Made by a program: the position numbers and the translations under genes | DNA from: Streptomyces sclerotialus | GTDB lineage: Bacteria; Actinomycetota; Actinomycetes; Streptomycetales; Streptomycetaceae | Length of the DNA: 64,000 nucleotides | Assembly (NCBI RefSeq): GCF_040907265.1 | Contig: NZ_JBFOHP010000002.1 | Coordinates: 3,806,501-3,870,500 of the forward strand | Direction of reading: 5' to 3' | Shown here: piece after piece, positions 20,255 through 29,621 of the stretch | How the letters are laid out: every line of letters starts with the position of its first letter | How positions within the stretch are numbered: position 1 is the stretch's first letter | Notes under the pieces: generated by a model | Database searches by the model: none | Told to the model about the DNA's origin: nothing | The model's input: only the letters and a program-made list of their open reading frames with translations

Positions 20255-20635
20255 CTACTTCTTGCCCGGCTTCTTCTTGCCGGCGATCGCGCGACGCGGG
20301 CCCTTGCGGGTGCGAGCGTTCGTGCTGGTGCGCTGACCGTGGACGGGCAGACCGCGACGGTGACGGAGACCCTGGTAGCAGCCGATCTCGACCTTGCGGC
20401 GGATGTCGGCCTGGATCTCGCGACGGAGGTCACCCTCGGTCTGGAGGTTGGCGTCCACGTACTCGCGGATCTTGACCAGGTCCTCTTCGGGAAGGTCACG
20501 AACGCGGGTGTTCGGGTCGACACCGGCAGCGGCGAGGGTCTGCTTCGCCAGCGTGCGGCCGATGCCGAAGACGTAGGTGAGGGCGACCTCCACGCGCTTT
20601 TCGCGCGGGATGTCAACACCTGAAACGCGTGCCAT
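20255..20635 (-). CDS. rpsM: 30S ribosomal protein uS13
   Basis: Head protein bridging to the 50S subunit and contacting P-site tRNA, 126 residues. It begins [21 protein letters not shown] and contains the signature [23 protein letters not shown], ending in a Lys-rich tail. rpmJ lies upstream, separated by a 196-bp gap, which is larger than elsewhere in this array. Confidence 0.98.
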   Translation of the reverse strand: MARVSGVDIPREKRVEVALTYVFGIGRTLAKQTLAAAGVDPNTRVRDLPEEDLVKIREYVDANLQTEGDLRREIQADIRRKVEIGCYQGLRHRRGLPVHGQRTSTNARTRKGPRRAIAGKKKPGKK

Positions 20636-20831
20636 CGAATGGCTCCTGTGTTGAATCGGGGGTCTTCCACAGAACCGCTCCGTGACCGCCGACCACTCCC
20701 GGAGGAGCAGTGGTACGGCCAGGTCTCCGGCCCCCGCCGGAGGTGTCGTCAGCCGTCATGGCCGGACGGGCTCTGCGTATGAACTGTTGCTCGCGTCGCG
20801 CGAAGAACTGCGGAAATGCAGGTGGCGTGCG

Positions 20832-20945
20832 TCAGCCCTGGCGCTGCTTGTGGCGCAGGTTGTCGCAGATGACCATGACCCGGCCGTGGCGGCGGATCAC
20901 CTTGCACTTGTCGCAGATCTTCTTGACGCTCGGCTTGACCTTCAT
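20832..20945 (-). CDS. rpmJ: 50S ribosomal protein bL36, zinc-binding form
   Basis: 37-residue late-assembly protein, [14 protein letters not shown] at the start. The zinc site C11, C14, C27, H32 is complete, so this is the C+ form that needs zinc, not the zinc-independent paralogue. It is 61 bp after infA, a near-universal neighbour pair. Confidence 0.96.
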   Translation of the reverse strand: MKVKPSVKKICDKCKVIRRHGRVMVICDNLRHKQRQG

Positions 20946-21006
20946 GGGATGTGAGGTTCTCCGGGTCAGTGCCGTAAGCCCCACGGGAGCGGGGCAGCGG
21001 CAAGAT

Positions 21007-21228
21007 CTACTTGTAGCGGTAGACGATCCGCCCACGCGTCAGGTCGTACGGGGAAAGCTCCACGACGACCCGGTCATCCGGGAGGATACGGATGTAGTGC
21101 ATCCGCATCTTTCCGCTGATGTGCGCGAGGACCTGGTGACCGTTCTGAAGCTCCACCTTGAACATCGCGTTCGGCAGGGACTCGATCACGGTGCCCTCGA
21201 TCTCGATGGCACCTTGCTTCTTGGCCAC
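21007..21228 (-). CDS. infA: translation initiation factor IF-1
   Basis: 73-residue OB-fold factor that occupies the A site during initiation. GTG at 21228 gives the standard N-terminus [15 protein letters not shown]; a longer in-frame ATG at 21315 adds an unrelated 29-residue extension and is rejected. Core motifs are [21 protein letters not shown] and [21 protein letters not shown] good -10 hexamer (TAGACT) about 100 bases upstream suggests that infA has its own promoter. Confidence 0.97.
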   Translation of the reverse strand: MAKKQGAIEIEGTVIESLPNAMFKVELQNGHQVLAHISGKMRMHYIRILPDDRVVVELSPYDLTRGRIVYRYK

Positions 21229-21330
21229 GCTTCGCCCTTCGAATCGGCTACCTTGATCAACTCTCGTCGGGTTCACCCGATTCCCACGTCCGGGGACGCA
21301 GGCATGCGGATGCACGAGAGCCGACGCGTC

Positions 21331-21336
21331 AGTCTA
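21331..21336 (-). promoter_or_regulatory. candidate infA -10 element
   Basis: TAGACT on the minus strand, about 100 bases before the infA GTG. No good -35 is seen at 17-18 bases (TTCGTC or TCGTCT), so this is only a candidate. Confidence 0.35.
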
Positions 21337-21442
21337 CGTCAGTGCACACGAAAAGACGAATCCACGATTATTGCCCAGCCTCGTAGATCGTTACGCAGCC
21401 GGGGCGGGGACGGTTTCGATACCCACCCCCTCTTCACCGCAC

Positions 21443-22279
21443 TCACGCCAGCGGATCCGGCGCGGCCTCGATGCCGTACTCGGCGAGCTTGGCCTTGCCG
21501 CCGTCGGGGCAGGTCAGGACCAGCGGGCCCTGCTCGGTCAGGGCGACGGAGTGCTCCCAGTGGGAGGACCAGCCGCCGTCGTTCGACTTCACGGTCCAGT
21601 CGTCCTCGAGGACGTGGGTCTTGGCGGTGCCGAGGTTGACCATCGGCTCGATGGCGATGCAGAAGCCGGGGACGAGCTTGGGGCCGCGGCCGCGCTTGCG
21701 GTCGACGTAGTTCAGCAGGTGCGGGTCCATGTGCATCTGCGACCCGATGCCGTGGCCGCCGTAGTCCTCGACGATGCCGTACTTGCCGGACGAGGGGCGC
21801 GGCTGGCGCTTGATGTAGCCCTCGATGGCCTTGGAGATGTCGACCAGGCGGTTGCCCTTGCGGACCGCGGCGATACCGGCCCACATCGACTCCTCGGTCA
21901 CCCGGCTGAGCTCGATCAGCTCCGCGGAGTGACCGGACCCGACGAACGCCGTGTACGCGGCGTCACCGTGCCAGCCGTCGACGATCGCGCCGCAGTCGAT
22001 GGAGATGATGTCGCCGTTCTGCAGGACGGTGTCGGCGGAGGGGATGCCGTGCACGACCACGTCGTTCACCGACGTGCAGATCGTCGCGGGGAAGCCGCCG
22101 TAGCCGAGGAAGTTCGACTTGGCGCCGTGCTCGGCCAGCACCTTGCGCGCGGCGTCGTCCAGATCCTTGGTGGTGGCGCCGGGGACCGCCACCTCGCGGG
22201 TCGCGGCGTGGATCGCGGCGACGACCAGCCCCGCCTCGCGCATCTTCGCGATCTGCTCGGGGGTCTTGATCTCCACCAT
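21443..22279 (-). CDS. map: methionine aminopeptidase, type I
   Basis: Removes N-terminal methionine from nascent proteins; a dimetal enzyme. 278 residues with ATG at 22279, which gives MVEIKTPEQIAKMREAGLVV, the normal family N-terminus. Metal ligands are visible: Asp in SIDCGAIVDGWHGDAAY, His in DYGGHGIGSQMHMDPH, Glu in AIEPMVNLG and Glu in SSHWEHSVALTEQG. It follows adk, as in most spc operons, but two hairpins lie in the 124-bp gap. A weak AGGAAGG site precedes the start. Confidence 0.97.
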   Translation of the reverse strand: MVEIKTPEQIAKMREAGLVVAAIHAATREVAVPGATTKDLDDAARKVLAEHGAKSNFLGYGGFPATICTSVNDVVVHGIPSADTVLQNGDIISIDCGAIVDGWHGDAAYTAFVGSGHSAELIELSRVTEESMWAGIAAVRKGNRLVDISKAIEGYIKRQPRPSSGKYGIVEDYGGHGIGSQMHMDPHLLNYVDRKRGRGPKLVPGFCIAIEPMVNLGTAKTHVLEDDWTVKSNDGGWSSHWEHSVALTEQGPLVLTCPDGGKAKLAEYGIEAAPDPLA

Positions 22280-22320
22280 GGTGGCCTGCGCCTTCCTGAA
22301 CCGACGACGTTCGAACATAT

Positions 22321-22387
22321 GGCGGCCCGGCAGGCCGCCGTATACGATACGGCCGTGGCGCCCCTGCCGGGGACCACGGCCGTATCG
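22321..22387 (-). terminator. two hairpins between adk and map
   Basis: First, 22345-22387: perfect 14-base arms (CGATACGGCCGTGG) with a GC-rich 15-base loop, beginning 17 bases after the adk stop. Second, 22321-22339: perfect 7-base arms (GGCGGCC) with a 5-base loop. Together they look like a terminator or attenuator that lowers map relative to secY-adk. Confidence 0.7.
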
Positions 22388-22403
22388 GAGAGTGCGTGCG
22401 CTG

Positions 22404-23060
22404 TTACGCGGCCTCGCGGTCCAGCGCCGCCATCGCACGCGCGGTGACGTCCTGGACCTTGCCCATCGCCGAGATGGTGGTCACGAGGCCCTGCGCGCGG
22501 TAGTAGTCGATGATCGGCTCGGTCTGCGTGTGGTAGACCTCGAGCCGGTTGCGGACGGTGTCCTCACGGTCGTCGTCGCGCTGGTACAGCTCGCCGCCGC
22601 AGACGTCGCAGACGCCCTCCTGCTTCGGCGGGTTGTAGGCCACGTGGAAGACATGGCCGGAGTCCTTGCGGCAGATGCGGCGGCCGGCGATGCGCTTGAC
22701 CACCTCGTCCTCGGGGACCTCCAGGTCCAGGACGGCGTCCAGCTGCACGCTGTCGTCCTTGAGGGCCTCGTCCAGCGCCTCGGCCTGCGAGACGTTCCGC
22801 GGGAAGCCGTCCAGCAGGAAGCCGTTCGCGGCGTCGGGCTGGTTCATCCGGTCGCGTGCCATCCCGATGGTGACCTCGTCGGGCACCAGGTTCCCCGCGT
22901 CCATGTACGACTTGGCCTCGAGCCCGAGGGGCGTGCCCTGGCTGATGTTGGCTCGGAACAGGTCGCCCGTGGAGATGTGCGGGATCGCGAGGTTCTCGGC
23001 GAGGTACGCAGCCTGCGTACCCTTGCCTGCCCCAGGAGGACCGACGAGGACGATTCGCAT
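22404..23060 (-). CDS. adk: adenylate kinase, zinc-lid form
   Basis: Catalyses ATP + AMP to two ADP. 218 residues with P-loop GPPGAGKGT at residues 7-15, the AMP-binding STGDLFR and [17 protein letters not shown], and a long LID with [13 protein letters not shown] and CDVCGG that forms the structural metal site of Gram-positive long-form kinases. The ATG at 23060 shares its A with the secY stop (TGATG), so translation is coupled to secY. Confidence 0.97.
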   Translation of the reverse strand: MRIVLVGPPGAGKGTQAAYLAENLAIPHISTGDLFRANISQGTPLGLEAKSYMDAGNLVPDEVTIGMARDRMNQPDAANGFLLDGFPRNVSQAEALDEALKDDSVQLDAVLDLEVPEDEVVKRIAGRRICRKDSGHVFHVAYNPPKQEGVCDVCGGELYQRDDDREDTVRNRLEVYHTQTEPIIDYYRAQGLVTTISAMGKVQDVTARAMAALDREAA

Positions 23061-24373
23061 CAGCGGAGGAACCCTTCGTAGTTACGCTGCTGAAGCTGGC
23101 TCTCGATCTGCTTCACGGTCTCCAGACCCACACCCACGATGATCAGGATGCTCGTCCCGCCGAACGGGAAGTTCTGGTCCGCGTTGAAGAGCACCAGAGC
23201 CACCGTTGGCACCAGCGCGATGAGACCCAGGTACAGCGAGCCCGGCCACGTGATCCGGTTGAGCACGTAGCTGAGGTACTCGGCCGTCGGGCGACCAGCC
23301 CGGATACCCGGGATGAAGCCACCATACTTCTTCATGTTGTCGGCAACTTCTTCGGGGTTGAAGGAGATGGCGACGTAGAAGAACGCGAAGAAGACGATCA
23401 GCAGGAAGTACGTAACGATGTAAACCGGGCCATCTCCACGCTGGAAGTGTGTCTGAAGCCACGTGGCCCAGCCCGCCTTCGAGCCGCTGAACTGCGCGAT
23501 CAGCGCAGGAATGTAGAGCAGCGACGACGCGAAAATGACAGGAATCACACCTGCCTGGTTCACCTTGAGCGGGATATAGGTGGACGTTCCTCCGTAGGAA
23601 CGACGCCCGATCATCCGCTTGGCGTACTGCACGGGAATACGGCGCTGGGCCTGCTCGACGAAGACCACCAGCGCGATCATCACGAGCCCGATGGCGATGA
23701 CGGAACCGAATTCGATCCAGCCGTCGGCCAGCTTGCCGGAGACCTTGATCTGCCACAGCGCGGCCGGGAAGCCGGAGGCGATCGAGATGAACATCAGGAT
23801 CGACATGCCGTTGCCGATGCCACGGTCGGTGATGAGCTCACCGAGCCACATGACGACGCCGGTGCCGGCGGTCATGACGATGACCATGGTGATGGTCGTG
23901 AAGATCGCGGGGTCGGGAATGATCTCGTTGCGCAGGGTGCAGGTGCTGAACAGCGCGCCGCTGCGGGCGGTGGCCACCAGGCCGGTGCCCTGCAGGATCG
24001 CGAGCGCCACGGTGAGATACCGGGTGTACTGCGTGATCTTCGCCTGCCCGGACTGGCCCTCCTTCTTCAGGGCCTCCAGCCGTGGGATCACCACGGTGAG
24101 CAGCTGAAGGATGATGCTCGCCGTGATGTACGGCATGATCCCCAGCGCGAAGAGGGTGATCTTGAGCAGCGCGCCGCCGCTGAACATGTTCACCAGGCCG
24201 AAAAGCCCACTACCGGAGCCGGCCTGCTTCATACAGGCTTCGACGTTGGAGTAGTTCACTCCCGGAACCGGTACGTGCGCCCCGAGCCGATAGACCAGCA
24301 CGATGCCCAGCGTGAACAGCAGCTTCTTGCGCAGGTCGGGCGTCTTGAACGCTCGGGCGAACGCGGTGAGCAC
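23060..24373 (-). CDS. secY: preprotein translocase subunit SecY
   Basis: Channel subunit of the SecYEG translocon, 437 residues with ten membrane segments. It starts with GTG after a GGAGG site and reads [24 protein letters not shown]. Signature pieces are [43 protein letters not shown] and [16 protein letters not shown] 283-bp gap with three strong hairpins separates it from rplO, so it may have its own promoter. secE for the same channel is at 54.7 kb. Confidence 0.98.
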   Translation of the reverse strand: MLTAFARAFKTPDLRKKLLFTLGIVLVYRLGAHVPVPGVNYSNVEACMKQAGSGSGLFGLVNMFSGGALLKITLFALGIMPYITASIILQLLTVVIPRLEALKKEGQSGQAKITQYTRYLTVALAILQGTGLVATARSGALFSTCTLRNEIIPDPAIFTTITMVIVMTAGTGVVMWLGELITDRGIGNGMSILMFISIASGFPAALWQIKVSGKLADGWIEFGSVIAIGLVMIALVVFVEQAQRRIPVQYAKRMIGRRSYGGTSTYIPLKVNQAGVIPVIFASSLLYIPALIAQFSGSKAGWATWLQTHFQRGDGPVYIVTYFLLIVFFAFFYVAISFNPEEVADNMKKYGGFIPGIRAGRPTAEYLSYVLNRITWPGSLYLGLIALVPTVALVLFNADQNFPFGGTSILIIVGVGLETVKQIESQLQQRNYEGFLR

Positions 24374-24449
24374 GGTGCCTCCTGCGCCTCCCGCCTCGTG
24401 GGCGAGAGGTGACGGTCTTGAGGATCTACGAATACTGAGCGGCCGAAAA

Positions 24450-24518
24450 CCGCGTGGCCCCCGGCCACGCGGCGTATCCTCCGCGGGCTGTCACATCAGT
24501 CACCTGATGCGACAGCCC
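24450..24518 (-). promoter_or_regulatory. two hairpins in the secY leader
   Basis: 24450-24472: perfect 10-base arms (CCGCGTGGCC) with a 3-base loop. 24485-24518: 15-base arms (GGGCTGTCACATCAG and complement, one mismatch) with a TCAC loop. Both lie between the rplO terminator and the secY start, and may be regulatory structures or RNA-processing sites in the leader. No protein binder is known to me. Confidence 0.6.
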
Positions 24519-24583
24519 CCGGCGAAAGTACAGCAATAGTGCACGCCACCTTACCGGCGACCATGCCCCCCTTGGAACGACCA

Positions 24584-24617
24584 ACCGGGGATGCCCCAAT
24601 TCGTGGGCATCCCCGGT
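24584..24617 (-). terminator. terminator after rplO
   Basis: Perfect 13-base arms (ACCGGGGATGCCC) with an 8-base loop, 40 bases after the rplO stop. It divides the ribosomal part of the spc operon from secY-adk-map. Confidence 0.8.
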
Positions 24618-24656
24618 CAGTTGATTCACTCGCTCGGGAGCGGCGTCAGAGCGGCG

Positions 24657-25112
24657 TCAGAGCAGCTCGGTGACGCTGCCGCCGGCGGCAGTGATCTTCT
24701 CCTTGGCGGAGCCGGAGACGGCGTCGACCGTCACCTGCAGCGCCACGGAGATCTCGCCCTGGCCCAGGACCTTGACGAGCTCGTTGTTGCGCACCGCGCC
24801 CTTGGCGACCAGGTCGGCCACCGTGACCTCGCCACCCTCGGGGTACAGCGCGGCCAGCTTCTCCAGGTTCACGACCTGGAACTGCTTGTGGGCGGGGTTC
24901 TTGAAGCCCTTCAGCTTCGGGAGACGCATGTGGAGGGGCATCTGCCCACCCTCGAAGCGCTCCGGAACCTGGTAACGGGCCTTGGTGCCCTTGGTACCAC
25001 GACCAGCGGTCTTACCCTTGGACGCCTCACCACGACCGACACGGGTCTTGGCGGTCTTGGCACCCGGGGCAGGACGGAGGTTGTGGACCTTCAGCGGGTT
25101 GTTCTCCGCCAT
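24657..25112 (-). CDS. rplO: 50S ribosomal protein uL15
   Basis: Late-assembly large-subunit protein, 151 residues. It shows the Gly-rich N-terminal arm ([38 protein letters not shown] split over residues 4-41) and the C-terminal SVTVDAV-like domain ([17 protein letters not shown]). It begins one base after the rpmD stop, so it is tightly coupled, and is followed by a strong terminator before secY. Confidence 0.97.
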   Translation of the reverse strand: MAENNPLKVHNLRPAPGAKTAKTRVGRGEASKGKTAGRGTKGTKARYQVPERFEGGQMPLHMRLPKLKGFKNPAHKQFQVVNLEKLAALYPEGGEVTVADLVAKGAVRNNELVKVLGQGEISVALQVTVDAVSGSAKEKITAAGGSVTELL

Positions 25113-25113
25113 G

Positions 25114-25293
25114 TCAGTCGACCTCCTCGACCGTCACGAGGTGACGCACGGTGTGCACCATGCCGACGACCTCGGGACGGGCCTCCCGGACGACGCTGTC
25201 GTTCAGCTTCTTCAGGCCGAGCGTACGGAGCGTGTCACGGTGGTTCTGCTTGCTACCGATGTAGGACTTGGTCTGGGTGATCTTGATGCGCAT
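25114..25293 (-). CDS. rpmD: 50S ribosomal protein uL30
   Basis: 59-residue protein beginning [21 protein letters not shown], with [22 protein letters not shown]. The ATG at 25293 shares a base with the rpsE stop (TAATG), which fixes the start; the longer open frame is not coding. Coupled to rpsE upstream and rplO downstream. Confidence 0.97.
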   Translation of the reverse strand: MRIKITQTKSYIGSKQNHRDTLRTLGLKKLNDSVVREARPEVVGMVHTVRHLVTVEEVD

Positions 25294-25898
25294 TACGCAT
25301 TCACCCCGGCACGCGCCCGCAGCAGAGCGGCGGGAGCAACGTCCTCCAGCGGCAGACCACGACGGGCGGCGATCTCCTCGGGCCGCTGCAGGCCCTGAAG
25401 CGCCTCCACCGTGGCGTGCACGATGTTGATCGGGTTCGACGAACCGAGCGACTTGCTCAGCACGTCGTGAATGCCGGCGCACTCGAGCACGGCGCGCACC
25501 GGGCCACCGGCGATCACACCGGTACCGGGGGAAGCAGGCTTGAGCAGGACGACGCCCGCGGCCTTCTCGCCCTGGATGGGGTGCGGGATGGTGCCGGCGA
25601 TACGGGGGACCTTGAAGAAGTGCTTCTTGGCCTCCTCAACACCCTTGGCGATGGCGGCCGGCACCTCCTTGGCCTTGCCGTAACCGACACCCACGGTGCC
25701 GTCACCGTCGCCCACCACGACCAGCGCGGTGAAGCTGAAGCGACGACCACCCTTCACAACCTTGGCGACACGGTTGATGGCGACAACACGCTCGACGTAG
25801 GCGGTCTTCTCGGCAGCTGCGCCGCCGTCCCGCCGGTCCTTACGGTCCCGCCGCTCGCCGCCACCGGCGCCGCCACCGCGGCGCTGGGGTCCAGCCAT
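25293..25898 (-). CDS. rpsE: 30S ribosomal protein uS5
   Basis: Small-subunit protein involved in decoding accuracy and mRNA entry, 201 residues. A Gly/Arg-rich N-terminal extension of about 30 residues precedes the dsRNA-binding-like domain ([37 protein letters not shown]) and the C-terminal domain ([23 protein letters not shown]). It overlaps rpmD by one base. The Gly/Arg extension is a common actinobacterial feature. Confidence 0.97.
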   Translation of the reverse strand: MAGPQRRGGGAGGGERRDRKDRRDGGAAAEKTAYVERVVAINRVAKVVKGGRRFSFTALVVVGDGDGTVGVGYGKAKEVPAAIAKGVEEAKKHFFKVPRIAGTIPHPIQGEKAAGVVLLKPASPGTGVIAGGPVRAVLECAGIHDVLSKSLGSSNPINIVHATVEALQGLQRPEEIAARRGLPLEDVAPAALLRARAGVNA

Positions 25899-25944
25899 TG
25901 GAATTACCTCTCTCTGTTACGTCCGCTAGCTACGGAACCGGGGC

Positions 25945-26328
25945 TCAGAACTTCAGCCCGGCTTCGCGGGCGGCGTCGGCCAGAGCGGCAATCCGCCCGG
26001 CGTACTGCTTGCCACCACGGTCGAACACGACGGCCTCGACACCGGCAGCCTTGGCACGCTCGGCGACCAGCGCGCCGACCTGCTTCGCCTGCGCGCTCTT
26101 GTCGCCCTCGCCACCGCGGATCGACGCGTCCAGCGTCGAAGCGGAGGCCAGGGTGTGGCCCTTGATGTCGTCGATGACCTGGGCGGTGATGCCACGGTTG
26201 GACCGCGTCACGACCAGACGAGGACGCTCCGGGGTACCCGAAATCCGCTTACGGATGCGGATGTGGCGACGCTTCGCAGCGGCGCGCTTGTAGGCGTCGC
26301 CCTTAGCGATCTTCACACCGTATGCCAT
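25945..26328 (-). CDS. rplR: 50S ribosomal protein uL18
   Basis: 5S rRNA-binding protein, 127 residues. Recognised by [41 protein letters not shown] and the C-terminal [25 protein letters not shown]. It starts three bases after the rplF stop, consistent with coupled expression. Confidence 0.97.
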   Translation of the reverse strand: MAYGVKIAKGDAYKRAAAKRRHIRIRKRISGTPERPRLVVTRSNRGITAQVIDDIKGHTLASASTLDASIRGGEGDKSAQAKQVGALVAERAKAAGVEAVVFDRGGKQYAGRIAALADAAREAGLKF

Positions 26329-26331
26329 GGC

Positions 26332-26871
26332 TTACTTACCAGCCTTTCCGACCTTGCGGCGGATGACCTCGCCGGCGTACTTGACGCCCTTGGCCTTGTA
26401 CGGGTCGGGCTTACGCAGCTTGCGGATGTTCGCGGCGACCTCGCCGACCTTCTGCTTGTCGATGCCCTCGACGCTGAGCTTGGTCGGGGACTCGACCTTG
26501 AACGAGATGCCCTCGGGGGCCTCGACCAGGATCGGGTGGCTGTAGCCCAGCGAGAACTCCAGGTTGGAGCCCTTCGCCTGGACGCGGTAACCCACACCGC
26601 TGATCTCGAGCGCCTTGCTGTAGCCCTGGGTCACGCCGGTGATCATGTTCGCCACCAGCGTGCGGGACAGGCCGTGCAGGGCCTTGTTCTGACGCTCGTC
26701 GTTCGGGCGGGTGACGCTGATGGCGCCGTCCTCACCCTTGGCGACCTCGATGGGCGCGGCGACGGTGTGCTGAAGGGAACCCTTGGGGCCCTTCACGGAG
26801 ACCGTCCGGCCATCGATGGTGACGTCCACACCAGCGGGAACCTGGATGGGCAGCTTGCCAATGCGCGACAT
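26332..26871 (-). CDS. rplF: 50S ribosomal protein uL6
   Basis: Two-domain protein near the factor-binding centre, 179 residues. It begins [20 protein letters not shown]. The second domain carries the L6 signature [20 protein letters not shown] at the C-terminus. Located 22 bp after rpsH in the standard spc order. Confidence 0.98.
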   Translation of the reverse strand: MSRIGKLPIQVPAGVDVTIDGRTVSVKGPKGSLQHTVAAPIEVAKGEDGAISVTRPNDERQNKALHGLSRTLVANMITGVTQGYSKALEISGVGYRVQAKGSNLEFSLGYSHPILVEAPEGISFKVESPTKLSVEGIDKQKVGEVAANIRKLRKPDPYKAKGVKYAGEVIRRKVGKAGK

Positions 26872-26893
26872 TAGCTATTCCTCCGTTCCCTGG

Positions 26894-27292
26894 TTACCAG
26901 ACGTAGGCGAGAACTTCTCCGCCTACACCCTTCTTGCTGGCCTGCTGACCGGTCAGGAGACCGTGGGACGTGGAGATGATCGCCACGCCCAGGCCGCCGA
27001 GGACCTTCGGCAGGTTGGTGGACTTTGCGTAGACCCGCAGGCCCGGCTTCGAAATCCGCTTGATGCCGGCGATCGAGCGCTCGCGGTTCGGGCCGAACTT
27101 CAGCTCCAGGACGAGGTTCTTGCCGACCTCCGCGTCCTCGACCTTCCAGCCGGTGATGTAACCCTCCTGCTGGAGGATCTCCGCGATGTGCGACTTGATC
27201 TTGCTGTGCGGCATCGACACGGTGTCGTGGTATGCCGAGTTCGCGTTCCGCAGACGGGTCAGCATGTCTGCGATGGGGTCAGTCATGGTCAT
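26894..27292 (-). CDS. rpsH: 30S ribosomal protein uS8
   Basis: Central-domain 16S rRNA binder, 132 residues. It begins [21 protein letters not shown] and ends with the S8 signature [20 protein letters not shown] and VLAYVW. Met3 is an alternative start. In enterobacteria S8 represses the spc operon at rplE; no such site was identified. The 240-bp gap before it is the largest inside this part of the array. Confidence 0.97.
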   Translation of the reverse strand: MTMTDPIADMLTRLRNANSAYHDTVSMPHSKIKSHIAEILQQEGYITGWKVEDAEVGKNLVLELKFGPNRERSIAGIKRISKPGLRVYAKSTNLPKVLGGLGVAIISTSHGLLTGQQASKKGVGGEVLAYVW

Positions 27293-27532
27293 GAATTGGC
27301 CTTCGGCCTCTCTCGCCGGGGTTTCCTATATGCGCCATCCCTCTCCCCACTCCTTGGCGGGACGGGTGCGGCACGGGGACCTACGGCGTAGTAAGCGACT
27401 TTGAGCGGGCACGGTGGCCCGCGGTCGGTCTCAGGCGGCGGGCGCCCAACCCTTCCACTCTAGGTGATGAAGGACCGGGCCCCCGCCGACCGAACGCTTA
27501 CCGAGAGCCTCCGGTAATTCCCAAGTGGGGAA
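27293..27532 (-). other. rpsN-rpsH intergenic region
   Basis: 240 bp without a gene. It holds several short inverted repeats: TTCCC/GGGAA directly after rpsN (27518-27532), TTACCG/CGGTAA (27498-27517) and GCGGGC/GCCCGC (27405-27422). A TAGAGT hexamer on the minus strand lies near 27465 but lacks a good -35. It may contain an internal promoter or processing sites. Confidence 0.4.
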
Positions 27533-27718
27533 CTACCAGGAGCTCTTGGTCACGCCCGGCAGCTCGCCACGGTGAGCCATCTCACGGAGGCACACGCGGC
27601 ACAGGCCGAACTTGCGGTAGACGGAGTGCGGACGACCGCAGCGCTGGCAGCGGGTGTACGCGCGCACGCCGAACTTGGGCTTGCGAGCAGCCTTCGCGAT
27701 GAGAGCCTTCTTCGCCAT
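27533..27718 (-). CDS. rpsN: 30S ribosomal protein uS14, type Z
   Basis: 61-residue zinc-ribbon form of S14: C24-Q-R-C27 and C40-R-V-C43 with [20 protein letters not shown]. The short type with both cysteine pairs needs zinc, unlike the roughly 100-residue cysteine-free paralogue that many Streptomyces carry elsewhere. It follows rplE by five bases. Confidence 0.97.
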   Translation of the reverse strand: MAKKALIAKAARKPKFGVRAYTRCQRCGRPHSVYRKFGLCRVCLREMAHRGELPGVTKSSW

Positions 27719-27723
27719 CTCGC

Positions 27724-28284
27724 TCACGCCTCCTTGAACGGGAAGCCGAGGTGACGGAGGAGGGCGCGGCCCTCGTCGTCGTTGGTCGCCGTGGTGACCA
27801 CGGTGATGTCCATACCCCGGGTACGGTCGATCTTGTCCTGGTCGATCTCGTGGAACATGACCTGCTCCGTGAGACCGAAGGTGTAGTTGCCCCGGCCGTC
27901 GAACTGCTTCGGCGACAGACCGCGGAAGTCGCGGATGCGCGGCAGCGCCAGCGACAGCAGGCGGTCCAGGAACTCCCACATGCGGTCACCGCGGAGGGTG
28001 ACGTGGGCACCGATCGGCTGGCCCTCACGCAGCTTGAACTGCGCGATGGACTTCCGGGCCTTGGTCACGGCCGGCTTCTGGCCGGTGATCGTGGTGAGGT
28101 CGCGGATGGCGCCCTCGATCAGCTTGGAGTCGCGGGCGGCGTCGCCCACACCCATGTTGACCACGATCTTGGTCAGGCCGGGGATCTGCATGACGTTCTC
28201 GTACGAGAACTCGTCCTTCAGCTTCCCGGCGATCTCTTCGCGGTACCGCTGCTTGAGGCGCGGTGCGTTGGTGGTGGCAGTCAT
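27724..28284 (-). CDS. rplE: 50S ribosomal protein uL5
   Basis: Binds 5S rRNA and contacts P-site tRNA, 186 residues. Recognised by [54 protein letters not shown] and [20 protein letters not shown]. The start shares a base with the rplX stop (TGATG), giving direct coupling. Confidence 0.98.
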   Translation of the reverse strand: MTATTNAPRLKQRYREEIAGKLKDEFSYENVMQIPGLTKIVVNMGVGDAARDSKLIEGAIRDLTTITGQKPAVTKARKSIAQFKLREGQPIGAHVTLRGDRMWEFLDRLLSLALPRIRDFRGLSPKQFDGRGNYTFGLTEQVMFHEIDQDKIDRTRGMDITVVTTATNDDEGRALLRHLGFPFKEA

Positions 28285-28607
28285 CAGATGTCCTCACCGG
28301 TCCGCTTGGCAACGCGGATCTTGTTGCCCTCGTCGTCGAAGCGGTACCCGACGCGGGTGACGACCTTCTGGCCGTCCTTCTCCACCACGAGCTGCACGTT
28401 GCTCACGTGGATCGGGGCCTCGGTCGTCACGATGCCGCCGGTCTTCGAACCACGAGCGGTCTGGCCGGCCTTGGTGTGCTTCTTGACCCGGTTGACACCC
28501 TCGACCAGGACACGGTCCTCGCGGGGGAAGGCCTGGATGACCTTGCCCTGCTTGCCCTTGTCCTTACCGGTGATGACCTGGACCAGGTCGCCCTTCTTGA
28601 TCTTCAT
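28284..28607 (-). CDS. rplX: 50S ribosomal protein uL24
   Basis: Assembly-initiating KOW-domain protein, 107 residues: [20 protein letters not shown] at the start, then [18 protein letters not shown]. It begins three bases after the rplN stop and overlaps rplE by one base. Confidence 0.97.
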   Translation of the reverse strand: MKIKKGDLVQVITGKDKGKQGKVIQAFPREDRVLVEGVNRVKKHTKAGQTARGSKTGGIVTTEAPIHVSNVQLVVEKDGQKVVTRVGYRFDDEGNKIRVAKRTGEDI

Positions 28608-28610
28608 CGG

Positions 28611-28979
28611 TTACAGCACCTCCGGCGCGAGCGAGATGATCTTCATGAACTTCTTCTCGCGCAGCTCACGGCCCACGGGGCCGAAGATACGGGTGCCGCG
28701 GGGGTCGCCATCGTTCTTGAGGATGACGGCCGCGTTCTCGTCGAAGCGGATGTACGAACCGTCGGGACGGCGGCGCTCCTTCACGGTGCGCACGATGACC
28801 GCCTTGACGACGTCACCCTTCTTCACGTTGCCACCGGGGATCGCATCCTTCACGGTGGCGACGATGACGTCACCGATGCCCGCGTAGCGTCGGCCCGAGC
28901 CACCGAGAACACGGATGGTGAGGATTTCCTTCGCACCCGTGTTGTCGGCGACGCGAAGCCGAGACTCCTGCTGGATCAC
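28611..28979 (-). CDS. rplN: 50S ribosomal protein uL14
   Basis: Intersubunit-bridge protein, 122 residues, GTG start at 28979: [19 protein letters not shown], then [20 protein letters not shown] and the C-terminal [12 protein letters not shown] 133-bp gap with two hairpins precedes it, in contrast to the overlapping genes around it, so expression from here on may be adjusted separately. Confidence 0.97.
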   Translation of the reverse strand: MIQQESRLRVADNTGAKEILTIRVLGGSGRRYAGIGDVIVATVKDAIPGGNVKKGDVVKAVIVRTVKERRRPDGSYIRFDENAAVILKNDGDPRGTRIFGPVGRELREKKFMKIISLAPEVL

Positions 28980-29003
28980 GTCTATCTCCTGATCGTCTGC
29001 CGG

Positions 29004-29111
29004 TTCCCGGCAGGGACGCGCCTACTGGGGCGTCCCTGCCGAGCCTGGCGGAACTTTTCCGAGGGAATCCCCCTCGGGGGGATGTGCTTGCCGTTGAATT
29101 CCCGGCAGGGA
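29004..29111 (-). promoter_or_regulatory. structured rpsQ-rplN spacer: two hairpins and a direct repeat
   Basis: Hairpin 29009-29040 has perfect 10-base arms (GGCAGGGACG). Hairpin 29059-29077 has perfect 7-base arms (CCGAGGG) and a 5-base loop. The 13-base word TTCCCGGCAGGGA occurs twice, at 29004-29016 and 29099-29111. This suggests an RNA element or processing site within the S10-spc transcript. Confidence 0.55.
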
Positions 29112-29112
29112 A

Positions 29113-29397
29113 TTACTTGGCCTTCTCGAGGATCTCGACGACGCGCCAGCGCTTCGTCGCGGACTGCGGCCGGGTCTCCATGAGGAGGACGCGGTCGCCG
29201 ACACCCGCGGCGTTCTGCTCGTCGTGCGCCTTGAGCTTGTTGGTACGACGGATGACCTTGCCGTACAGCGCGTGCTTGACGCGGTCCTCGACGGCGACGA
29301 CGACGGTCTTGTCCATCTTGTCGCTGACGACCAGACCCTCGCGGGTCTTGCGGAAGCCGCGCTCCTGCTTCTTCTCAGTCACATTCGTCTCGCTCAT
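29113..29397 (-). CDS. rpsQ: 30S ribosomal protein uS17
   Basis: OB-fold primary 16S rRNA binder, 94 residues. Core: [27 protein letters not shown] split over residues 14-40, then [19 protein letters not shown]. The ATG at 29397 overlaps the rpmC stop (TGATG). A structured 133-bp spacer follows. Confidence 0.97.
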   Translation of the reverse strand: MSETNVTEKKQERGFRKTREGLVVSDKMDKTVVVAVEDRVKHALYGKVIRRTNKLKAHDEQNAAGVGDRVLLMETRPQSATKRWRVVEILEKAK

Positions 29398-29621
29398 CAG
29401 GCGCTCTCCACCGTCTCGATGCCGAGCTCGCGCTCGCGCATCAGGGTGTAGATCCGGGCGATGTCCTTGCGGACGGCCTTCAGCCGGCCGTGGTTCTCAA
29501 GCTGTCCGGTCGCCGCCTGGAAGCGGAGGTTGAACAGCTCCTCCTTGGCCTCACGAAGCTTGGCAACGAGGTCCTCGTTGTTCAGCTCGCGCAGCTCGGT
29601 CGCCTTGGTACCGGCCGCCAT
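29397..29621 (-). CDS. rpmC: 50S ribosomal protein uL29
   Basis: 74-residue protein at the tunnel exit where trigger factor and SRP dock. It reads [19 protein letters not shown], with [20 protein letters not shown] as the family core. ATG at 29621 is preferred over GTG at 29624 because it forms the TGATG junction with rplP. Also overlaps rpsQ by one base. Confidence 0.96.
   Translation of the reverse strand: MAAGTKATELRELNNEDLVAKLREAKEELFNLRFQAATGQLENHGRLKAVRKDIARIYTLMRERELGIETVESA

Noticed and set aside
22145..22438. N-terminal extension of map to 22438
   Set aside because: Would overlap the adk 3' end and its terminator; the conserved protein begins at MVEIKTPEQ, ATG at 22279.
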